Below are positions 21,901-33,400 of a DNA stretch of 64,000 bases, piece by piece; position 1 is the stretch's first letter, and each line of letters begins with the position of its first letter. The translations under genes and the position numbers were made by a program. The notes below the pieces were generated by a model. That model made no database searches. It was not told the origin of the DNA and saw only the letters and a program-made list of their open reading frames with translations. Origin of the DNA: Chaunax sp. Z400 (taxonomy: Eukaryota; Chordata; Actinopteri; Lophiiformes; Chaunacidae); contig CM075204.1 in NCBI GenBank assembly GCA_037577475.1, positions 806,001 through 870,000 on the forward strand. The letters run 5' to 3'.

Positions 21901-23250
21901 TAACATCAGCATTTTTATTTCTATAGATTGTCTGTTTTCATCAGAAACATCAGGCCTTGATTTCTATTGATCATTCCCTCACATCAACATCTGGATTTCT
22001 ATGGACCGCCTGCTCACATCACTATTTGGATTCCTATTGATCATCTGCTCACATCAGCATTTGTATTTCTATTGATCGTTCGCTCGCATCAGCATTTGTA
22101 TTTCTATTGATCGTTCGTTCGCATCAGCATTTGTATTTCTACTGATCGTTCGCTCGCCTCAGGATTTGTATTTCTATTGATCGTTCGCTCGCATTAGCAT
22201 TTGTATTTCTATTGATCGTTCGCTCCCATCAGCTTTTTTATTTCTATTGATTGTTCGCTCGCATCAGAATTCGTATTTCTATCGATCGTTCGCTATGATC
22301 AGCATTTGTATTTCCAATGATCGTTCGTTCGCATCATCCTTTTGTATTTCTATTGATCGCCTGCACAGATCAGCATCTAGTTTTCTATTGATCGTTCACT
22401 CACATCAGCATCTGTATTTTTTATGGATCGCCTGCTAACATCAGCATTTTTATTTCTATAGATTGACTGTTTGCATCAGAAACATCAGGCCTTGATTTCT
22501 ATTGATCATTCGCTCACATCAACATCTGGATTTCTATGGACCACCTGCTCACATCTGTATTTGGATTCCTATTGATCACCTGCTCACAACATTATCTAGT
22601 TTTCTATTGATCGTTCACTCACCTTAGCATCTGGATTTCTATGGATTGCCTGCTCAGATCGACAATTGTATTTCTATTAATCGCCTGCTCAGATCAGCGT
22701 TTGAATTTATGTTGATCACCTAATCACATCAGCATCTGAATTTTTATTGATCGCCTGCACAGATCAGCATTTGTTTTTCTATTGATCATTCACTCACATC
22801 AGCATCTGTATTTTTTTGCATCGCCTGCTAACATCAGCATTTTTATTTCTATAGATTTTCTGTTTGCATCAGAAACATCAGGCCTTGATTTCTATTGATC
22901 ATTCCCTCACATCAACATCTGGATTTCTATGGACCGCCTGCTCACATCACTATTTGGATTCCTATTGATCACCTGCTCACATCAGCATTTGTATTTCTAC
23001 TGATCGTTCGCTCGCCTCAGCATCTGTATTTCTATTGATCGTTCGCTCCCATCAGCTTTTTTATTTCTATTGATCGTTCGCTCATCTGAGCATCTGGATT
23101 TCTATGGATTGCCTGCTCAGATCAACATTTGTATTTCTATTAATCGCCTGCTCAGATCAGCGTTTGAATTTTTGTTGATCACCTAATCACATCAGCATAT
23201 GAATTTCTATTGATCGCCTGCACAGATCAGCATTTGTTTTTCTATTGATC
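21901..23250 (+). repeat. 35-bp satellite, GGCCTTG family up to the inverted 7-bp array
   Basis: Forward monomers with the 43-bp variant near 21945, 22480 and 22870. The array stops cleanly at CTATTGATCG (about 23251), where the reversed 7-bp array starts. No gene is visible. Confidence 0.92.
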
Positions 23251-24612
23251 GTACATACAACATAAGACATTACACATACAACATAACACATAACACGTAA
23301 AACATAACACAACACATAAAACATAGCACATGACAAATACAACATAAAATAAAAAACATAACACAGAACACATAAAACGTAACATATACAACATAAGACA
23401 TAACACATACAACATAAGGCATAACACAACATAACACATAACACAAAAAACATAACACATAACACATACAACATAACACATAAAACATAACACAAGACAT
23501 AACACATACAACATAACACAATACATAAAACATAACACATAAGACATAACACATACAACATTAAACATAACACATACAACGTAAGAATTAAGACATACAA
23601 CATAACACATAACACATAAAACACAACACATACAACATAAGACATAACACATAAAACATAACATATAAGACATCACACATACAACATAACACATAACACA
23701 TAAAACATAACACATAAGATATAACACATAAATATAAAACAAAAAACATAACACATAACACATAAAACATAACACATAACACATACAACATAAGACATAA
23801 CACATATAACATTACACATAAGACATAACAGATAAGATATAACACATAAATATAAAACAAAAAACATAACACATAACACATACGACATAACACATAACAC
23901 ATAAAACATAACACATAACACATAACACATACAACATAAGAATTAACACATATAACATTACACATACGACATAACACATAAAACATAACACATAAGACAT
24001 AACACATACAACATAAGACATACAACATAACACATAAGACATAACACATAAGACATAAAACATAACACATACAACTAAAAACATAAAACATAACACATAA
24101 GACATAACACATACAACATAACACATAACACATACAACATAACACATAAGACATAACACATACAACATAAGACATAACACATACAACTAAACACATAACA
24201 CAAACAACATAAGACATAACACATACAACATAAGACATATGACATAACACATACAACATACAACATAACACACTAGACATAACACATATACACATAACAC
24301 ATAAAACATAAAACAAAAAACATTAGACATAAGACATTGCACATACAACATAACACATAAAACATAAGACATAACACATAAAAGAAAAAACATAACACAT
24401 AAGACATAACACATACAACATAACACAATACATAAAACATAACACATAAGAAATAACACATACAAAATAAAACATAACACATACAACATAAGAATTAACA
24501 CATACAACATAAGACATAACACATAAGACATAACACATAACACAATACATAAAACATAACACATACAACATAAAACATAACACATACAACATAAGAATTA
24601 ACACATACATAC
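23251..24612 (-). repeat. Inverted 7-bp tandem array
   Basis: CATAACA, CATAAGA, CATACAA and CATAAAA heptamers are the reverse complement of those at 5541-12830. The same rarer words are present in reverse (AATATAAAACAAAAAACAT near 23731 and 23849, AAGAATTAACAC, CATTGCACATAC). This block is therefore an inverted copy of part of the larger array, not an independent repeat. Long open frames appear only on the minus strand and are a by-product of the stop-free heptamer. Confidence 0.95.
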
Positions 24613-24804
24613 ATCAGCATTTGTATTTCTATTAATCGCCTACTCAGATCAGCATTTGTATTTCTATTAATCGCCTGCTCAAATCAGCACCTGGATTTCT
24701 ATGGATCACCTGCTCACATTAGCATCTGGATTTCTGTGGATTGCATCCTCCAATCAGCATTTGGATTTGTGTGGATTGCCTTTTCGCATCAGCATTTGTA
24801 TTTC
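24613..24804 (+). repeat. 35-bp satellite preceding unit 5
   Basis: About five forward monomers resume at ACATCAGCATTTG and end with the diverged monomers typical of the left edge of a unit. Confidence 0.92.
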
Positions 24805-25676
24805 AAAAAAATTAAGCTAAGGCACTGTGTGAATAGTCAAAATTTCTCCTCAGATTGCTGAAAATAATTTAACTTCAGCCACAGTTATAGTGTAGAAAAG
24901 GCCTCAAAGATAATCTTGTTGTTAAATAGCGCTTTTCTATTTTATTAGCTGTTTAATGACCCATTCAGTGCTGTATTCCTATTAGTTGCGCCGTCCCATC
25001 TGTGCACTGAGTCTGTTAACATACAGTGCAGTGTTGAACTCTTTCAGATGTGTTCAGCAGCTCGTCACGTATTTGAGTTAAAGTATTAGTTAAACACGGT
25101 TGTTGCAAGTGGACTGAGCGTGAATGCCAATATAAGTGTCTAATTTACTGTTGTGTTTGCTATTTGTTATGTATTTTAATAGTTTCGGTTGTTTAAAGGT
25201 AAAGGATAATTGTTGCTGTCGCTGTTAATTGAGCTTCGAAACTCCGTGAACGAACATACCGGAAGTGTGTTTTAACAATAAAAGCACTGTGAATAGATAG
25301 CCGGAAGTTATGTGATGTTAGCGTTAGCCTAGCTTAACAGCGATAAATGAACTATCGGGGCTGCCGATTGACTCAAGGTGAGGGAGATTGAAGTCTCAGC
25401 GGCACAAAAACACAAGGGATGGAAACTAAGTAAGCATTCTGTACCTAGCAACGGTTGCTATGCTGCAGTTGCTCCTTGGCGTGTTCATGACGTGGCGTGA
25501 CGTCATACGCACCCTTTCATACATTGTACTTTGATTTAGAAGGCATATAAAACTCAACTGTCAGTACATATATGAACAAATCAGCAGATTCGTTCCCAAA
25601 GCAGAAGTTTTTTTTCTGTCCCAGGCAAAGAGACACATCACAACAGACTTAAACTATGGAGTGATGGCTCGCTACA
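24805..25676 (+). repeat. 872-bp embedded unit, copy 5
   Basis: Full-length copy and the first of four in tandem. The inverted CCAAT is mutated (ATTAG at 24981-24985) while the CRE, TATA box, ETS sites and palindrome are intact. It is followed directly by TTTTTTGTTGATCACC satellite, so the short ORF is truncated as in unit 1. Confidence 0.93.
25488..25552 (+). promoter_or_regulatory. Candidate CRE-TATA core promoter, unit 5
   Basis: TGACGTCA at 25498-25505 and TATAAAA at 25546-25552, with spacing unchanged from unit 1. Confidence 0.52.
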
Positions 25677-25891
25677 TTTTTTGTTGATCACCTAATCACA
25701 TCAGCATCTGAATGTCTATTAATCGCCTGCTCAGATCAGCATTTGTATTTGTATTAATCGCCTGCTCAAATCAGCACCTGGATTTCTATGGATCACCTGC
25801 TCACATTAGCATCTGGATTTCTGTGGATTGCATCCTCCAATCAGCATTTGGATTTGTGTGGATTGCCTTTTCGCATCAGCATTTGTATTTC
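25677..25891 (+). repeat. 215-bp satellite spacer, units 5-6
   Basis: Six-monomer spacer of the same composition as 2073-2287, with one private change (TTTGTATTAATC for TTTCTATTAATC). Confidence 0.93.
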
Positions 25892-26760
25892 AAAAAATTA
25901 AGCTAAGGCACTGTGTGAATAGTCAAAATTTCTCCTCAGATTGCTGAAAATAATTTAACTTCAGCCACAGTTATAGTGTAGAAAAGGCCTCAAAGATAAT
26001 CTTGTTGTTAAATAGCGCTTTTCTATTTTATTAGCTGTTTAATGACCCATTCAGTGCTGTATTCCTATTGGTTGCGCCGTCCCATCTGTGCACTGAGTCT
26101 GTTAACATACAGTGCAGTGTTGAACTCTTTCAGATGTGTTCAGCAGCTCGTCACGTATTTGAGTTAAAGTATTAGTTAAACACGGTTGTTGCAAGTGGAC
26201 TGAGCGTGAATGCCAATATAAGTGTCTAATTTACTGTTGTGTTTGCTATTTGTTATGTATTTTAATAGTTTCGGTTGTTTAAAGGTAAAGGATAATTGTT
26301 GCTGTCGCTGTTAATTGAGCTTCGAAACTCCGTGAACGAACATACCGGAAGTGTGTTTTAACAATAAAAGCACTGTGAATAGATAACCGGAAGTTATGTG
26401 ATGTTAGCGTTAGCCTAGCTTAACAGCGATAAATGAACTATCGGGGCTGCCGATTGACTCAAGGTGAGGGAGATTGAAGTCTCAGCGGCACAAAAACACA
26501 AGGGATGGAAACTAAGTAAGCATTCTGTACCTAGCAACGGTTGCTATGCTGCAGTTGCTCCTTGGCGTGTTCATGACGTGGCGTGACGTCATACGCACCC
26601 TTTCATACATTGTACTTTGATTTAGAAGGCATATAAAACTCAACTGTCAGTACATATATGAACAAATCAGCAGATTCGTTCCCAAAGCAGAAGTTTTTTT
26701 TCCGTCCCAGGCAAAGAGACACCACAACAGACTTAAACTATGGAGTGATGGCTCGCTACA
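25892..26760 (+). repeat. 869-bp embedded unit, copy 6
   Basis: Full-length apart from one fewer A in the leading A run and a 2-bp loss in the leader (GACACCACAAC for GACACATCACAAC). Promoter motifs are intact. Truncated at TACA like units 1, 5, 7 and 8. Confidence 0.93.
26574..26638 (+). promoter_or_regulatory. Candidate CRE-TATA core promoter, unit 6
   Basis: TGACGTCA at 26584-26591 and TATAAAA at 26632-26638. Confidence 0.52.
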
Positions 26761-26976
26761 TTTTTTGTTGATCACCTAATCACATCAGCATCTGAATGTC
26801 TATTAATCGCCTGCTCAGATCAGCATTTGTATTTCTATTAATCGCCTGCTCAAATCAGCACCTGGATTTCTATGGATCACCTGCTCACATTAGCATCTTG
26901 ATTTCTGTGGATTGCATCCTCCAATCAGCCTTTTTTATTTGTGTGGATTGCCTTTTCGCATCAGCATTTGTATTTC
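26761..26976 (+). repeat. 216-bp satellite spacer, units 6-7
   Basis: Same spacer type. It carries CAGCCTTTTTTATTTGTG where earlier spacers have CAGCATTTGGATTTGTG. This change is shared with the next spacer, so units 7 and 8 are sisters. Confidence 0.93.
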
Positions 26977-27848
26977 AAAAAAATTAAGCTAAGGCACTGT
27001 GTGAATAGTCAAAATTTCTCCTCAGATTGCTGAAAATAATTTAACTTCAGCCACAGTTATAGTGTAGAAAAGGCCTCAAAGATAATCTTGTTGTTAAATA
27101 GCGCTTTTCTATTTTATTAGCTGTTTAATGACCCATTCAGTGCTGTATTCCTATTGGTTGCGCCGTCCCATCTGTGCACTGAGTCTGTTAACATACAGTG
27201 CAGTGTTGAACTCTTTCAGATGTGTTCAGCAGCTCGTCACGTATTTGAGTTAAAGTATTAGTTAAACACGGTTGTTGCAAGTGGACTGAGCGTGAATGCC
27301 AATATAAGTGTCTAATTTACTGTTGTGTTTGCTATTTGTTATGTATTTTAATAGTTTCGGTTGTTTAAAGGTAAAGGATAATTGTTGCTGTCGCTGTTAA
27401 TTGAGCTTCGAAACTCCGTGAACGAACATACCGGAAGTGTGTTTTAACAATAAAAGCACTGTGAATAGATAGCCGGAAGTTATGTGATGTTAGCGTTAGC
27501 CTAGCTTAACAGCGATAAATGAACTATCGGGGCTGCCGATTGACTCAAGGTGAGGGAGATTGAAGTCTCAGCGGCACAGAAACACAAGGGATGGAAACTA
27601 AGTAAGCATTCTGTACCTAGCAACGGTTGCTATGCTGCAGTTGCTCCTTGGCGTGTTCATGACGTGGCGTGACGTCATACGCACCCTTTCATACATTGTA
27701 CTTTGATTTAGAAGGCATATAAAACTCAACTGTCAGTACATATATGAACAAATCAGCAGATTCGTTCCCAAAGCAGAAGTTTTTTTTCTGTCCCAGGCAA
27801 AGAGACACATCACAACAGACTTAAACTATGGAGTGATGGCTCGCTACA
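26977..27848 (+). repeat. 872-bp embedded unit, copy 7
   Basis: Full-length. It shares GGCACAGAAACACAAGG with unit 8 (others have GGCACAAAAACACAAGG), which marks a recent duplication of this pair. Confidence 0.93.
27660..27724 (+). promoter_or_regulatory. Candidate CRE-TATA core promoter, unit 7
   Basis: TGACGTCA at 27670-27677 and TATAAAA at 27718-27724. Confidence 0.52.
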
Positions 27849-28064
27849 TTTTTTGTTGATCACCTAATCACATCAGCATCTGAATGTCTATTGATCCCCT
27901 GCACAGATCAGCATTTGTTTTTCTATTGATCGCCTGCTCAAATCAGCACCTGGATTTCTATGGATCACCTGCTCACATTAGCATCTTGATTTCTGTGCAT
28001 TGCATCCTCCAATCAGCCTTTTTTATTTGTGTGGATTGCCTTTTCGCATCAGCATTTGTATTTC
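27849..28064 (+). repeat. 216-bp satellite spacer, units 7-8
   Basis: Same spacer class, but the second and third monomers have been replaced by CCCCTGCACAGATCAG and a TTTGTTTTTC type. The same CCCCTGCACAG monomer follows unit 8 at about 28984, so the exchange also reached the right edge. Confidence 0.92.
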
Positions 28065-28936
28065 AAAAAAATTAAGCTAAGGCACTGTGTGAATAGTCAA
28101 AATTTCTCCTCAGATTGCTGAAAATAATTTAACTTCAGCCACAGTTATAGTGTAGAAAAGGCCTCAAAGATAATCTTGTTGTTAAATAGCGCTTTTCTAT
28201 TTTATTAGCTGTTTAATGACCCATTCAGTGCTGTATTCCTATTGGTTGCGCCGTCCCATCTGTGCACTGAGTCTGTTAACATACAGTGCAGTGTTGAACT
28301 CTTTCAGATGTGTTCAGCAGCTCGTCACGTATTTGAGTTAAAGTATTAGTTAAACACGGTTGTTGCAAGTGGACTGAGCGTGAATGCCAATATAAGTGTC
28401 TAATTTACTGTTGTGTTTGCTATTTGTTATGTATTTTAATAGTTTCGGTTGTTTAAAGGTAAAGGATAATTGTTGCTGTCGCTGTTAATTGAGCTTCGAA
28501 ACTCCGTGAACGAACATACCGGAAGTGTGTTTTAACAATAAAAGCACTGTGAATAGATAGCCGGAAGTTATGTGATGTTAGCGTTAGCCTAGCTTAACAG
28601 CGATAAATGAACTATCGGGGCTGCCGATTGACTCAAGGTGAGGGAGATTGAAGTCTCAGCGGCACAGAAACACAAGGGATGGAAACTAAGTAAGCATTCT
28701 GTACCTAGCAACGGTTGCTATGCTGCAGTTGCTCCTTGGCGTGTTCATGACGTGGCGTGACGTCATACGCACCCTTTCATACATTGTACTTTGATTTAGA
28801 AGGCATATAAAACTCAACTGTCAGTACATATATGAACAAATCAGCAGATTCGTTCCCAAAGCAGAAGTTTTTTTTCTGTCCCAGGCAAAGAGACACATCA
28901 CAACAGACTTAAACTATGGAGTGATGGCTCGCTACA
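28065..28936 (+). repeat. 872-bp embedded unit, copy 8
   Basis: Last copy in the window, full length, with intact motifs. After it comes 35 kb of satellite without another unit. Confidence 0.93.
28748..28812 (+). promoter_or_regulatory. Candidate CRE-TATA core promoter, unit 8
   Basis: TGACGTCA at 28758-28765 and TATAAAA at 28806-28812. Any transcript would run into the long satellite tract to the right with no further unit or orientation change in view. Confidence 0.52.
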
Positions 28937-30110
28937 TTTTTTGTTGATCACCTAATCACATCAGCATCTGAATGTCTATTGATCCCCTGCACAGATCAGC
29001 ATTTGTTTTTCTATTGATCGTTCACTCACATCAGCATCTGTATTTTTTTTGGATCGCCTGCTAACATCAGCATTTTTATTTCTATAGATTGTCTGTTTGC
29101 ATCAGAAAAATCAGGCCTTGATTTCTATTGATCATTCCCTCACATCAACATCTGGATTTCTATGGACCGCCTGCTCACATCACTATTTGGATTCCTATTG
29201 ATCACCTGCTCACATCAGCATTTGTATTTCTATTGATCGTTCGCTCGCATCAGCATTTGGATTTCTATTGATCACCTGCTCACATCAGCAATTTTATTTC
29301 TATTGATCGTTCGCTCACATCAGCATTTGTATTTTTATGGATCACCTGCTCGCATCAGCATTTGGATTTCTATTGATCGTTTGCTCACATCAGGCCTCGA
29401 TTTCTATTGATCACCTGCTCACATCAGCAATTTTATTTCTATTGATCGTTCGCTCTCATCAGCATCTGGATTTCTTTGGATCGCCTGCTCACATCAGCAT
29501 TTTTATTTCTACTGATCGTTCGCTCACATCAGCATTTGTATTTTTATGGATCACCTGCTCGCATCAGCATTTGGATTTCTATTGATCGTTTGCTCACATC
29601 AGGCCTCGATTTCTATTGATCACCTGCTCACATCAGCAATTTTATTTCTATTGATCATTCCCTCACATCAACATCTGGATTTCTATGGACCGTCTGCTCA
29701 CATCACTATTTCGATTCCTATTGATCACCTGTTCACATCAGCATTTGTATTTCTATTGATCGTTCGCTCGCATCAGCATTTGGATTTCTATTGATCACCT
29801 GCTCACATCAGCAATTTTATTTCTATTGATCGTTCGCTCACATCAGCATTTGTATTTTTATGGATCACCTGCTCGCATCAGCATTTGGATTTCTATTGAT
29901 CGTTTGCTCACATCAGGCCTCGATTTCTATTGATCACCTGCTCACATCAGCAATTTTATTTCTATTGATCGTTCGCTCACATCAGCATCTGGATTTCTAT
30001 GGATTGCCTGCTCACATCAGCATTTGTATTTCTATAGATCGCCTGCTCAGATCAGCATTTGTATTTTTTTGGATCACCTGCTCGCATCAGCATTTGGATT
30101 TCTATTGATC
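28937..30110 (+). repeat. 35-bp satellite with GGCCTCG higher-order repeat
   Basis: A six- to nine-monomer cassette recurs with CATCAGGCCTCGATTTC and CAGCAATTTTATTTC (anchors near 29337, 29546 and 29860; spacings 209 and 314). The shortened GGCCTCG monomer makes 209 one base less than six monomers. Related cassettes appear at 14262, 33659, 34100, 35038 and 44680. No gene is visible. Confidence 0.92.
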
Positions 30111-33100
30111 ATTCCCCTGCATCAGCATTTGTATTTCTATTGATCATTCGCTCACATTAGCATTTGTATTTCCATTGATCGTTCGCTCGCATCATCCTTT
30201 GTATTTCAATTGATCGTTCACTCACATCAGTATTTGTATTTTTATGGATCACCTTCTAACATCAGCATTTGTATTTCTATTGATCGCCTGCTCGTATCAG
30301 CATTTGTATTTCTACGGATCATCTGCTCACATCAGCATCTAGATTTCTATTGATCGTTTGCTCGCATCAGCATCTGGATTTCTATGGATCACCTGCTCAC
30401 ATCAGCATTAGGATTTCTATTGATCACCTGCTCACATAAGCATCTGGATATCTATGGATCGTTCTCTCACATCTTCATTTGGATTTCTATGGATCTCCTG
30501 CTCACATTAGCATTTGGATTTCTGTGAATCACCTGCTCGGATCAGCATCCGGAATTTTATAGATCGCCTGCTCAGATCAGCGTTTTTTATTTCAATCGAT
30601 TGCCTAATCACAACAGCGTTTTTTTTTTAATATGGATCGCCTGCTCACATCAGCATCTGGATATCTATTGATCATTCGCTCACATCAGCATCTAGATTTC
30701 TATTGATCGTTTGCTCGCGTCAGCATCTGGATTTCTATGGATCGCCTGCTCACATCAGCATTTGTCTTTCTATTTATCGTTCGCTCACATCAGCAGCTGG
30801 ATTTCTGTGGGTCACCTGCTCACATTAGCATCTGGATTTCTATTGGTCATTCACTCACATTAGCATTTTGATTTCTATTGATCGTTCGCTCATATCAGCA
30901 TTTGTATTTTTATGGATCACATGTCAAGATCAGCATTTGTATTTCTATTGATCGCCTCCTCGTATCAGCATTTGGATTTCTATGGATCACCTGCTCACAT
31001 TAGCATTAGGATTTCTATTGATCACCTGCTCACATAAGCATCTGGATATCTATTGATTGTTCGCTCACATCTTCATTTGGATTTCTATGGATCTCCTGCT
31101 CACATTAGCATTTGGATTTCTGTGAATCACCTGCTCGGATCAGCATCCGGAATTCTATAGATCGCCTGCTCAGATCAGCGTTTTTTATTTCAATCGATTG
31201 CCTAATCACAACAGCGTTTCTTTTTTTATATGGATCACCTGCTCACATCAGCATCTGGATATCTATTGATCGTTCGCTCACATCAGCATTTGTATTTCTA
31301 TTGATTGTTCGCTCATATCAGCATTTGTATTTCAATGGATCTTCTGCTCACCTCAGCATCTAGATTTCTATTGATCGTTTGCTCGCATCAGCATCTGGAT
31401 TTCTATGAATCACCTGCTCGGATCAGCATCTGGAATTTTATAGATCGCCTGCTCAGATCAGCGTTTTTTATTTCAATCGATTGCCTGATCACAACAGCAT
31501 CTGGATATCTATTGATCGTTCACTCACATCAGCATTTGTCTTTCTATCGATCGTTCGCTCACTCAGCATTTGTATTTCTATTGATCGTTCGCTCACATCA
31601 GCATTTGTATTTCTTTTGATCACCTTCTCAGACCAGCGTTTCTTATGTCTATCGATCGCCTTCTCACATTAGCATCTGGATATCTATTGATCACCTGCTC
31701 AGATCAGCATTTCAAGTTCTATGGATCACCTGCTCACATCAGCATCTGGATTTCTATGGATCGCCTGCTCACATCAGCATCTGGATTTCTATTGATTGTT
31801 TGCTCGCATCAGCATCTGGATTTCTATGGATCACCTGCTCACATTAGCATTAGGATTTCTATTGATCACCTGCTCACATAAGCATCTGGATATCTATTGA
31901 TCATTCGCTCACATCTTCATTTGATTTCTATGGATCTCCTGCTCACATTAGCATTTGGATTTCTGTGAATCACCTGCTCGGATCAGCATCCGGAATTGTA
32001 TAGATCGCCTGTTCAGATCAGCCTTTTTTATTTCAATCGATTGCCTAATCACAACAGCGTTTTTTTTTTTTGTATGGATCGCCTGCTCACATCAGCATCT
32101 GGATATCTATTGATTGTTCGCTCATATCAGCATTTGTATTTCTATCGATCGTTCCTTCACCCAGCATTTGGATTTCTATGGATCACATTTCCAGATCAGC
32201 ATTTGTATTTCTATTGATCGCCTGCTCAGATCAGCATTTTTATTTCTATGGATCTTCTGCTCAACTCAGCATTTGTATTTCTATTGATTGTTCGCTCGTA
32301 TCAGCATCTGGATTTCTATTGATCGTTTGCTCGCATCAGCATCTGGATTTCTATGGATCACCTGCTCACATTAGCATTAGGATTTCTATTGATCACCTGC
32401 TCACATAAGCATCTGGATATCTATTGATCGTTCGCTCACATCTTCATTTGGATATCTATTGATCACCTGCTCAGATCAGCATTTCAAGTTCTATGGATCA
32501 CCTGCTCACATCAGCATTTGTCTTTCTATTGATCGTTCGCTCACATCAGCAGCTGGATTTCTGTGGGTCACCTGCTCACATTAGCATCTGGATTTCTATT
32601 GATCATTCACTCACATCAGCATTTTGATTTCTATTGATCGTTCATTCACATCAGCATTTGTGTTTTTATGGATCACATGTCCAGATCAGCATTTCTATTT
32701 CTATTGATCGCCTGCTCGTATCAGCATTTGTATTTCTACGGATAATCTGCTCACATCAGCATCTAGATTTCAATTGATCGTTTGCTCGCATCAGCATCTG
32801 GATTTCTATGGATCACCTGCTCACATCAGCATTAGGATTTCTATTGATCACCTGCTCACATAAGCATCTGGATATCTATGGATCGTTCCCTCACATCTTC
32901 ATTTGGATTTCTATGGATCTCTTGCTCACATTAGCATTTGGATTTCTGTGAATCACCTGCTCGGATCAGCATCCGGAATTTTATAGATCGCCTGCTCAGA
33001 TCAGCGTTTTTTATTTCAATCGATTGCCTAATCACAACAGCGTTTTTTTTTAATATGGATCGCCTGCTCACATCAGCATCTGGATATCTATTGATCGTTC

Positions 33101-33400
33101 GCTCACATCAGCATCTAGATTTCTATTGATCGTTCATTCACATCAGCATTTGTATTTTTATGGATCGCCTGCTCATATCAGCATTTGTCTTTCTATTGAT
33201 CGTTCGCTCACATCAGCAGCTGGATTTCTGTGGGTCACCTGCTCACATCAGCATCTGAATTTCTATGGATCGCCTGCTCACATCAGCATCTGAATTTCTA
33301 TTGATCGCCTGCACAGATCAGCATTTGTTTTTCTATTGATCGTTCACTCACATCAGCATCTGTTTTTTTTATGGATCGCCTGCTAACATCAGCATTTTTA
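30111..33400 (+). repeat. 35-bp satellite, poly-T/CAAGTTC family
   Basis: Contains five rounds of the GGAATT-TATAGATCGCC and CAATCGATTGCCT series; poly-T monomers are near 30617, 32058 and 33040. About 30280-31937 is duplicated at about 38015-39674. No gene is visible. Confidence 0.92.

Noticed and set aside
23187..24610. Minus-strand open frames of the same composition
   Set aside because: Same by-product, from the inverted heptamer array.
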